Notes under the pieces: model-generated
Seen by the model: the letters and a program-made list of their open reading frames with translations, nothing else
Database searches by the model: none
What the model was told of the DNA's origin: nothing
Shown here: one piece after another, positions 44,820 through 54,700 of the stretch
How positions within the stretch are numbered: the first letter of the stretch is position 1
How the letters are laid out: every line of letters begins with the position of its first letter
Program-made: the position numbers and the translations under genes
Source: Lucifuga dentata
Lineage: Eukaryota; Chordata; Actinopteri; Ophidiiformes; Bythitidae
DNA length: 64,000 nucleotides
Direction of reading: 5' to 3'
Assembly (NCBI GenBank): GCA_014773175.1
Contig: VXCM01000334.1
Span: 1-64,000, forward strand

Positions 44820-45407
44820 TCATGGACTAAGAAGACCCACAGCCATCGGAAGTGACATCACCAATGACAGAAGCCACGGTGCAGAGTGAAACATCACGCT
44901 GATTGCAGAGCAGATTGGAAGGAGTCCTGCAAAGAAGCAAAATGAGACTTTACATATTCAATATTTTCCTTTAACCTTTAAAGAAGATCCAAGTAAATCA
45001 TCATCCACTCACTCTGATGCACAGCCATGCTGTTCTCCTTCCATTTGCCGCCCTGGTAAACTCTGCAGGTGTAGGTGTAAGGCTTCTCGTCAGCCAGAGG
45101 GGCCCAGGTGAGCCGACACAAGGTGGGAGTGACCAGGCTCACATTGCTTCTGAAGCGGTCCTCCGCTAACACTAAGCTGATGGCGTTGGGGTAGGTGCTG
45201 CCCACCAGCCGGCTGTCCTGTCGGTACTCACAGTAAGGGCCGGGGAGCTGATAGGTGGGGGGGAACTCACAGTCCACCCTGACGTTTCTCTCCAGGTATG
45301 TTAGACACGGATACATCTGAGGGCCACGAGGAGTGAACAGGAAGCCAGACACCGAGCTGACTGAAACAGACACACACAGGAAGTGAGTGTATGCAAATGG
45401 ATGGTAG

Positions 45408-45459
<52 letters not shown>

Positions 45460-46420
45460 GTATATATATAAATATATTAACAATTATAAAGCGATTTATA
45501 CTGCATTTAAATGATGCTCTTAAGAAAATTGTTGTAAAACCACAAAATGATTAATGTTTAAATGTTCAAAATAATAATGTAATTATTATTCTATCTTTAA
45601 ATTGTGAATAATCATTTGTAAATGGATTTTTTTTTTAATAATTAAAGCCTTCTCAGCATAATTTGAATTGAATTGAAATAAACGGAAAAAATTTAACAAG
45701 GCCAACCCCTCTGGTTGGCTAGCCAACATATTCATTTCTCCGAGGAAGAGGCTGTCATGTCAGTGGGCCAAAACTAAAATTTAAAAGCCTTTTAAAAATA
45801 CTTTGGGAAATTAATTAAAAATATATAAATTTTATTGATAATTTGGACAGAAAAATTTTAATCAATCACTTTATGAATTTGAAATGCCTCATTTATCTAT
45901 TAGCCACTGAAAATAATACATAATTACTCCAGTGGCTCATGTTAGACTCTAGGGACAATTTCATTAAAAAAAAAAAAATACAAAATGCATACTGTAGCAT
46001 TATCTAATACCAATGTTTATGGTTTTATTCTTTTTGCTGATAACAAACAGCTGCTCCCTCTGCTGACTGTACTGCAGTTAGCAATGGACATTCAGTCTGT
46101 TTTGCCTTTGCTGCAACAATGATGAGCCTAATTTTCTGTTTTGAAGGACTGGACAATCTGAATTTGGGGTCATAACTGTTTTTCTTGTCAATATAAAACT
46201 ATAGGGCTTAAAATTTTCCTCACAACACATGCATTTCAATGTAGTCAACCATCTTGTGTGTAGTCAGCCATCTCAAATTACAGCAATGTCATGTCCCTTT
46301 AGTAGATTTTAGACCCAAATGCCATACTAGAAGAGGGGAAAAAAGAATCAAAGACATGATGTGTGTGTTATGGTGCCTACCAAGAAGGAGGCAGGCCGTG
46401 GCGGACAGGTGCGGCTCCAT
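44820..46420 (-). CDS. Thy-1-like GPI-anchored Ig-domain protein
   Basis: Three coding exons on the minus strand: 46420-46381, 45360-45013, 44926-44820, joining in phase into 164 residues (human THY1 has 161). Residues 1-19 form a signal peptide (hydrophobic ATACLLLVSSVSG). One V-type Ig domain follows, with cysteines at 32, 44, 57, 95 and 112 and NVRVDCEF, YCEYRQ, LCRLTW and YTYTCRVY. An Asn-Val-Ser glycosylation site is at 86. After Cys135 comes a hydrophobic tail (WLLSLVMSLPMAVGLL), as in GPI-anchor signals. Exon count, phases and the 107-base last exon equal those of the plus-strand thy1 gene 2.3 kb away, so the two are paralogues. Thy-1 acts at the cell surface in adhesion and signalling. 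A GC-richer upstream stretch with a CAG|GTAGGA donor (46907-47035) may be a non-coding first exon. Confidence 0.85.
45408..45478 (+). repeat. (TG)n(TA)n microsatellite
   Basis: TG units followed by TA units, in the first intron of the thy1-like gene, close to its exon 2 acceptor. Confidence 0.9.
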
Positions 46421-47400
46421 GGCGAATGTCTGGTTTCTATCCGGTCAGATCAATTAGCTTTACACCACCTGGCAAAGTTTAACACGGGACATCATGAGAA
46501 AGTTGTGGCTACAGCCTCAGATTATCAAACACCGGGATGCTCGCACACGCCTGTAAACGTGCATCGTAACGATAATCAGCATCATTTCATCTTTGTGGCG
46601 GGATGTGATCGGGCCTGGATGTGCTGCATCTTTCCCTGCATTCCGGTGCAGGGTGCGGATGAGACTACGCCCATGCAGAGTCTTTACTGCAGCAAAAAGG
46701 CGCCCTTCCCTCAGTCTATGCGCACATTCTGATTCTACTGCAGCTGAAGGATCCTCACACACACGCACACTCACAGACACGCGCACACACATACACACTG
46801 CATCTTTCACGGCGCAGCACCTAACCACGTGTGTAAAACAGCTTGTAAATAAAGGATCATAGTCATATTTGTTATATTTCCCCCCCACGCATGAGAAAAA
46901 ATATCCTACCTGGTAGGGGTTTGGTCCAGGCTGTCCCGGAACGGAGCTGCGCCGGTCGGAGAGTGTGCAGAGCTGCATCAGCACCAGCATGAGAAGCAGC
47001 ACAGCATACCTCTGTCCATCAGCCTGCAGTTACTGCTCTAAGTGCCCTTAAACACACACACACACACACACACACTTATGCGATTAGCCTAACACATCAC
47101 ATAACCTCTCTTCTGCGGACCACTTTGAGGAGGATGCTTGACTTTTATATCAGGTTTCTTCTATTTATCAGAGAGAATGTGACAACATGTGAGAGTTCAT
47201 GCTCCACCTACAGTTCAGACAATCAGAAAATCCCCTCACGTGGAACACAAATGTGATGAGGAGGGTATGATGTAACTCTCGAGGAAGTCATTAACAGTCG
47301 ATTTTGAAGAAATGCATGTTTTGATTTGTTTGATGTACTGTAGCTTAATTTATAGGCTAGTTTAATTATTTAGCATATTCTTATTATTGTTGCTATTTTT

Positions 47401-47447
47401 GTTGTTGTTGTTGTTGTTGATGATGATGATGATGATGATGATGATGT
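47401..47447 (+). repeat. (GTT)n(GAT)n triplet repeats
   Basis: Six GTT units followed by about nine GAT units. Simple repeat. Confidence 0.95.
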
Positions 47448-47554
47448 TATTGTTATTGTTATTTGCAGCTGTACTAATAGTGCTTCATGTTTCACTCCCA
47501 TAACTCAACCACCATTTAGGTACTCAGCTCCAGTGTGATGATAAAGTTTTTCGA

Positions 47555-47568
47555 CCACTAGGGGGCGC
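47555..47568 (+). promoter_or_regulatory. CTCF-type motif between the divergent Thy-1-like genes
   Basis: CCACTAGGGGGCGC fits every position of the CTCF core CCASYAGRKGGCRS. It lies about 1.1 kb from each start codon, so it could separate their regulation. Motif evidence only. Confidence 0.5.
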
Positions 47569-47948
47569 TTTAATCAGAAAGTCCCAGTAAAAGTTTGTGT
47601 CGTATCTGGCAACACTGACTCGCTGTGTATCCCAAGGCACTAGAGGTGCAACCACTGCCTCAGCAGAAACTGTGAATTGGAGTTACCTCACACTCCCTCT
47701 GCCTCCAAACTGCATGTAAAGCATGCTGCAGAGACTTCAGGCTTTTGTTTCAGAACAGACGCTGAGGCGCTCAATCACACCTTCATCACAATGTTTCTGT
47801 ATAGGCAGTCTGATAACAATCTTTCAATATGGGGCCAAAGGTTTGTGGTAATACAAGCCAAACAAACAAACAAACAAACAAACAAACCCTTAAATATCTG
47901 TATACAATGCTGAGAAATGTCCCCAAACCTCCAACAGAGCAGCCCCCT

Positions 47949-47965
47949 CCCCTCCCCTCTCTCTN

Positions 47966-48001
<36 letters not shown>
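47949..48001 (+). repeat. (CT)n microsatellite with N
   Basis: Run of CT units with a join N at 47965; true length uncertain. Confidence 0.95.
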
Positions 48002-48003
<2 letters not shown>

Positions 48004-48702
48004 TCCCTCTTCTCTGTTCTGTTTCTTCAATAAGCCGACCTCTATCTACCCCTGCCATCACACTGCTGAACACTGAGCAAAGCTCAATCTGCATCAGACA
48101 AGGTGAGAATGATTCGTCTATTCGCTGACTCTGATCTATGATAAATTATTGTATGTTACTTCTTAGCTTATTTATTCTGAATGAAATATTTGCTTTAATA
48201 CTGGAGTAAGCACTACAGCAAATACATGAATGAAGATGAGGGCATGCAAGCAAAACAGAGCTGAATTGATTTTTGTATTCTCTTAATATGATGCATACAT
48301 AAAGGTGAAAAATCAGTGTATGTTTTCTACAGAGGTTAACAAAGCACAGAAATCGCGTGTCAGTGTTGGCTTTTCACCAAAGTTTCCAATTCATCTATTT
48401 CCCATGTAAGTAGCGATCTGTACTATACTCAGTTATGCAATATTATGACCCATTGACTTTTCTGCTGTAACCTCTATGAGTACTGCATGTCAGTGAAATC
48501 TGAGGTGTTCATGTTTCCAAAACCTGAGACCAGTCTCATCTTTATAGCATATTTACAGCTTATTTGACTCAAACCTAAATAATCTAAAGACATGAAAGCA
48601 AGATAAACAATGTTCAGCTCTGCACTATAATAACTGCATTGGTTGATATTACTTTGCTCTCACTTTGTTTTATGCAATACTTTTTTCAGGAAAGTTGAGA
48701 GA

Positions 48703-49480
48703 ATGATCTTCCTTGCTGCATTTTTTCTTTTTGGTAAGGTCATTTTTAGCCTAAATAATAACAATAATGGAATGCATGTGTCATGTGAGGGAGTGCATGA
48801 TTGACTTGGACTGACTTGAAATTTAGAAACGATTCTAAATTTCTAAAGTGATATTTTTAATAGGTAAGATATCTCTTAATGACTGTCATCTCTTTATACT
48901 GCATACAGGCTTTGCATCAGCCCAGAAGGTGATTCAGTTGACCTACTGCTCAATAGATGAACATCACCTGAGGATGGATTGCAAATATGCGGTTCCTGCT
49001 GAGTCACCTGAGGTATTCTGCAAGTACACCCAGGGTGAGAGACTCTTTGACACCACCGACCCAGAGGAAGAGCAGCACGCCCCCTTCAAGAAACGTGCCA
49101 AAGTCCGCATCTTCCCAGGCAACATCTGTCGGCTGCTCTTTAAAAACCTGCCTAATGGCAAATCAAACTTCACCTGCAATATCAAACAAGACACGACCAC
49201 AGCGACTAAAACCTCAGTGGTGGAGAAAAGTAAGCCGCTGCTCATAATCATTGCTCACCCCATTCCTCTTATTTTGCATACTAAAAGAAAAGATTTTGTG
49301 TGACTGCCAAACGTATCTGGAATACAAAGAAAGATGCTCATACTTCTGAACCTGCATTATTTTCTTCTTGCAGAGCTCTTGCTCCCCTGCTCAGCATGGA
49401 GTATCCTGTTACAAAGCTGCAGTGGCCTGCTGCTGACCTTGATGATGCTTCCCATGCTGCTGGAAATTCACTGGCTGTGA
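48703..49480 (+). CDS. thy1: Thy-1 membrane glycoprotein (CD90)
   Basis: Three coding exons: 48703-48733, 48909-49229, 49374-49480, in phase, 152 residues (human 161). Thy-1 is a small GPI-anchored Ig-superfamily protein of neurons, thymocytes and other cells, acting in adhesion and signalling. The signal peptide MIFLAAFFLFGFASA ends before QKVIQLTYC, matching the mammalian mature start QKVTSLTAC. The single V-type domain shows LRMDCKY, FCKYTQGERLFDTT, NICRLLF and SNFTCN. The Asn in SNFTC is a possible glycosylation site. The C-terminus (SCSGLLLTLMMLPMLLEIHWL) is a typical GPI-anchor signal. It shares a six-cysteine pattern with the divergent minus-strand paralogue; mammalian Thy-1 lacks two of these. 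Because its N-terminus is nearer to mammalian Thy-1, this copy is called thy1. A poly(A) signal AATAAA is at 49898-49903. Confidence 0.9.
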
Positions 49481-49945
49481 ACGCCACATCGAAACGCTGC
49501 ATACAACAACACAAACCCATGATCATCAGACGACTGTTACTGAACTCTCACAAATTGCACAAATTGAAATGACTTGAATGCACAATCGAATATTTGAGGC
49601 CTGCATACTCCGCATCATGCACTTAATACTATGCACACATATTACTGCATCCATGTCATACTCTACTATCACATAATTATTATACAGTTGAAATGTATGA
49701 AATGACAGTGTGAGGAAGGAAAAGCATGAATGTAAGATCTACAAATAGTCTAAAATCTTTCAAGTTTGTGCTAAAATAACATACAGACTATTCACTTAAT
49801 CAGTGTAATGAAAGCTTTATGTTTTTTTCATGTCCTGTGGTATCAAAAGAAAAGAAATACAATTATGGTCATTTTCTCATGTGATACTGAAACCAATAAT
49901 AAAAACAAAGCACAACCCATTTCAAATTACTCTTGTTTGTCGCTC

Positions 49946-49978
<33 letters not shown>

Positions 49979-50177
49979 CTGGGTGGGTGTGCACCCATGT
50001 CCATTTTATGTCCTATACGATGGACTTGAGCGAACCAAAATTACCTCAGCTGGCTCCTCTGAGAATGTGGTGGAAGAAGTATTCATATCCTTTACTTAAA
50101 ATCACCCACAGTAAAAGTACTCATAGTGGAAATGAAGAGCTTAGTTTCACTGTGAGGCAAAAACCTTGCAACTCCAT

Positions 50178-50181
50178 CTGA

Positions 50182-50241
<60 letters not shown>

Positions 50242-50244
50242 AAA
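50178..50244 (+). repeat. (GAAA)n microsatellite
   Basis: About 16 GAAA units, purine-only on the plus strand. Confidence 0.95.
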
Positions 50245-51501
50245 GATTGGTTTCTGACAATTATGCACAGCAAAGTCAGCAGACTGACCAGTAGAGGGCG
50301 ACAATCACTAACAAAGTTTCTTAACTGACAGCACTCAATTAACTCAGAAAAAGGGAGGGGGACGGGGAGGGGGGANGGGGTGGTCTCTATGTTTGACCAA
50401 GTTCTGTCCTAAAGCAATAAGAAGAGCTCCCCTGTGCATCCCGACCATGGTCTGGAGGCTGATCAATAAAGATTAACGCTATAAAACAACAAGACACTCC
50501 TCAAACGCATACCTGCCAAGGCCAACAAAATCCTCTATACAAAGAAACTTGTTCTTAAAAAATGAGCTACCATGTTAAATTTCATTGAAATCGGTCCATT
50601 AGCATTGATTTTTATAGTGTTAAACTTCCAATAAAAGAGATTCAGCACCATCTAATTCTCACTGAAAAAGTGACAAGACAGGACAAGAAAGAAAGAAAAA
50701 AAAGAAAAGCAAACAGCATTAAAAAAAAAAAAAACACACACATTGTGGTGAACTTTGTGGGATGTTTAAATAAATAAGTTCAACAGAGTTATAAAGTTAT
50801 GTTATAAAGGCGGTCTTATTAGTTACCAGGCAGTATTTTTTTCTATTCCTGCAGCTGAGAGTGAGGTAGAGTGCAATGGAGTGAAGCTTTCCTGTGCATG
50901 TAAACCACGATAAACACTTAATTTCCCCTGTTTATGAGTCATCTAAATCTACTTCATAAGTCAAACCTGTTTTTCCACTGACTAACTCGTAAAGGCGGCG
51001 TTACCGGCGCGGATCCAATTACTGGTGTTTTGGAGTAACGAGTGACCACGTTATCTTGAGTCTTTACTCTGAATGCGTCCGGTTACTGACGGCAAATGTT
51101 GAAAATGTTGATATTTAAAATGTACCTTAAATACCTTATTCAGCCAGAGCAAATTTTAATTATTTTAAATAGTATCCATTATGAGATACTCAGCTAAATT
51201 CAATTATTTTCGTACGGTGGTGGGTGATTACTCAATATTGCTGACGCAGTTTCACTGAAGTCCAAGACTCCAAATATTTTTCAGAAGGAAAAAATTTAAA
51301 ATTTTGAATGAAGAAGAACAATAAGGCATTCGTGCGGACAATTAACTGACCTCTTCCTTTTTTAAGCCTTTTTAATTAAGCATTCTTTAGCACTTTGCGA
51401 TATTTTAAGTGCCATAAATTATTTAAATGACCAAATTTGTGTATAAACACCAACAGAAGTCACCACTTAACACAGTCACTGGTTAATCCGGAACAACGGA
51501 A

Positions 51502-51509
51502 ACTTCCGG
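51502..51509 (-). promoter_or_regulatory. ETS-type site in putative f11r promoter
   Basis: ACTTCCGG on the plus strand is CCGGAAGT on the minus strand, the ETS core. It is about 215 bases upstream of the f11r ATG, a fitting promoter position. Motif only. Confidence 0.35.
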
Positions 51510-51721
51510 GCTTGTTGTCACCTGGGTGGAATCAACAGGTGAGGGTGGATAGCTGTGCTGATATAAACGCAAAAACAGTGTGTAAATCATTCAAAAATAT
51601 AGAGGCGCGTAACAGTTTTTTCGACGCAAAGAAGTTTTTTAGGCATTTTCTTGTCATTTTCTAGAACAAGCTGTTTAAGAGTGGGACGAAGTTGTGTCGT
51701 ATAAGGAATAAATTGGCCGAC

Positions 51722-54700
51722 ATGTTTGGCAGCGGACTGGTTTCGGTGTCTTTGTTCTTGTTTGCAACGACAGGTGAGTGATAATATTTCCACATTTAAT
51801 AGGCTGTTTGCTAACATAGCCGGAGTTTAATAGCTCGAAATAAAAATATAAGTTACTAATCACCCCCCCATTTCTGGTTAAATTTCAAATTGGGCCTCGT
51901 CCTGACGTTTAGTGTCTCTGCTTTTGAGTGTTTACGAGTTTCACTTAGCTTTCAGTGGCATTAAAGTTTTGCTTTGCTATGTTTCCCTCAAAGCTGGTTG
52001 ACAAAAAGTTGACTTTATTCGATGTTTTGAGTCTTTGGAGATCACGTCTAACTCCTATAACATGAACAATGCAGAGAAGTAGAAAATTTTACAGATCATA
52101 TTCCATTATGGTAATGGTGTAATAAATATCACAAGGATCGTGTTAGCTAGAATATGTAGCTTGATTAAGGTTTTTATATGCAGCTTGACACATTTATTTA
52201 TAGGAATATTATAGTAGTGTCTCAACAGAGTGAAGTCCAGCAATGCCATTGTCAGACTCAGCCAAAAGCTAAGATGTCCCAAAAGAGCAATGGTATGGAT
52301 TTCCTGTGTCAGGCTTTGTTGTTGGGGATTTAAAGATAATAGCTCAACTTCAGCAAAAGGAACATAATTAGTTATACTGTGAACACAACATTGTCTTTCC
52401 TAATGGTGGTGGAACAGTGAAACGTTACGATTTTACAGCTTTGCATTCACTGGAGTCCATGCTCTGTCATAGGTGTGGATTTTCCACATAAGAGTCATGA
52501 ATATGAATTTTTGCCAGTAAATAATCTAAAATTAGTTTAACTCCCAGTTATTAACCTTATGTTATGTTTAATCCATTAGCATTTTGTCTCAAAAAATAAA
52601 AGGCCATATATGAAATATGTTGGGCTTCAGATTGACAGGCCTGATTACTGCTGTTGGGTCTCATTTTGCTGGATTGAAGAAGTTTCTTTGTTTTTGCTGC
52701 AACACTAGACAGGCATCTGCAGCATAGTCTGTCATAGGACTGGGAATTATAGACACTTGTCATCAAAACGTGTTTTTTGAACGTGTTGCATTGAACGGAT
52801 ATGTTACTGTGTGGCTACATTGAGTTTTCAGTCCCAGTGGCTGTCTGGTCTTTGTTTCAATATCTTACCTTGGAAAGCTTTTATCTCCCCAAGCCTGAAA
52901 CTCTCACAACAGCCAGGCAAACAAGGAAGTCATGGATGGCTCAGGTTTCACTTTACATTGGAGCCTTTATCTCCATCAGACCAAAACTATGACTGCGCCG
53001 CCTTATCTGAGCTATGCTGTTGAGAAACCCCAATGAGAAAAGTACACATGTTGAAAAATCAAAAATTTCTTACTTTGAAATAACAGAGCTGTGATATAAA
53101 TATTTAATATATAATAATAAATTCTGTCTCTTCCACAGCTTGCCCACACAGTTACTTAAGGATTAGCTGGTTGATGGGAAGCCTTTTCGATATTATGGCA
53201 GTTTGTCAGATGACATAAATTGCATGACTCTGCCTGCAAAACCTGCACCCAGTGGTGTCATGTCCTCCAGATGTGCATGTGATGTGTGACACAGGCCGCT
53301 CAATGCAGCAATTTAGTTTAGTCCTCCAAAGCCGTTTCTGTTCTAATAGCACCGCTTCGTCCAGTATCAGCCACATTGTTGACAGTTTCACAGGAAGTAT
53401 TCTGGCTCAGCAGAGAGGAATGAAACTCTGGCTTTCCACACCCTCGTGTCGCCTCGCTCTGGCTGACAGGACTGTGCTCTTAAAACTTCTATTGTAATCT
53501 TAAACAGAATGTGAGCTGATCGCGTGGGGATCTTAAGCTCCTCGCACCGAGCAGCAAACAATATCATATAATCTTTGTTGTAGGTGTTTTAGAGACAAAC
53601 TGAGCCAACTATTTATGTTGCATTATCAGATCCTGTTCATAAAACCCAAGCTGCATTAAAAATATTGTGGCGTTGCAGCTCTGCGTCTTGCTATCTGAGC
53701 TCCTTCTCTTTCACCCATCAATCATCTCTAAACCTGAAGCTGTTTTCAGTGTGTTTGACTGTCTGTCTTAATAACTAAACACACTTCCTCATTCAGGCTT
53801 TAAATTTGGCTTTTAAGTAGCATTAAATATCCACTGCTACTTCATGAAAAGATTCAGAGCTTATGATAACGATTTGAATAAATTTCTTAATTCATACATT
53901 GCAGCTAATTTCTACCAGCTTCTTCTGTTCGTCCTTTTGTGCTTTCATCTGATCTGTGACCCAAACTATGGGAGAGATAAAAGTAAAGCATTTTGAAGTT
54001 TCTGTCAGTTTTGTGAACCTGATGTCATTAATGTAGAAATACATGCTGGCTGCATTCAGGTTTACCACAGTCAATGACTAATTATTTGATCAATTTAATT
54101 TCAAACAATTGTTAGACATTTATTCTGTCAAGTCATATTAGGTCTACTCTAGATGAGCATTTTTTATGCACCACTGTGTTTTCTTAGTTCTATATTCACT
54201 CTTTCTATACAGTTGTTCCTGTTATTTCTGGTATACAGTACTTCTTGTGTTTTGCACATACTTCTGCTTGTCTCTTCTGTTTTTTGTTTTTTTTTTGTTT
54301 GTTTTTTTTTTTTTTTTNTTTTTTTTTTTTTTTGGTTTTATGGATGACAGGCTTCATTAGATTTTGTTTCTAGTTTTCATCAAAGCCATCAGTATTTAAC
54401 ATTTTTGGTGACAGCAGAATTTGTAAATTCGTATTTTGATTTAATGTCTGTCTTTCTCCAGGTGTAAGTGGCTTTACAGTCACCACCAACAATGCAAATG
54501 TGCAGGTGAAAGAGAATGAAGGTGAGTTCCTGAAAAATGTAAATTATGTGAATGCTTAGAGGAAGTAAATAGTTTGACAAAGTGTATGCTGCAAACGTGT
54601 TCATGTGCACTAAAGTTCACAGTTTAAATTGAAGATTTTTTTTCACTAAAAAGCAATTGACAGTATGAACAAAAAGAAAACAGAAAGCAAAGTGACATTC

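Larger units (their letters stand above)
46421..48702. other. Divergent promoter region between the two Thy-1-like genes
   Basis: A 2.3 kb shared upstream region. It has a CpG-richer stretch at 46560-47040, (CA)n at 47050-47074, GTT/GAT triplet runs at 47401-47447, a CTCF-type motif at 47555-47568, (AAAC)n near 47860-47887 and a (CT)n run with N at 47949-48001. No other gene is supported. Confidence 0.6.
49481..51721. other. thy1 3' end, intergenic region and f11r promoter
   Basis: The thy1 3'UTR probably ends near 49.92 kb. Beyond lie a 29-A run (about 49948-49976), (GAAA)n at 50178-50244, a near-CTCF motif at 50288-50301 with one mismatch, a G-rich patch with N at 50376, a possible dispersed repeat piece near 50490-50640, and the f11r 5' region from about 51.4 kb. 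No other gene is recognised. Confidence 0.55.

Noticed and set aside
46517..47002. Minus-strand frame starting with a leucine-rich, signal-like stretch
   Set aside because: Its donor is phase 0 and cannot join the Thy-1-like exon 2 in frame. The short exon at 46381-46420 supplies a fitting signal peptide in the right phase. This stretch may at most be a non-coding upstream exon.
50178..50244. Regular short repeats resembling an array
   Set aside because: Units are four bases without spacers; it is a simple (GAAA)n microsatellite, not a CRISPR array.
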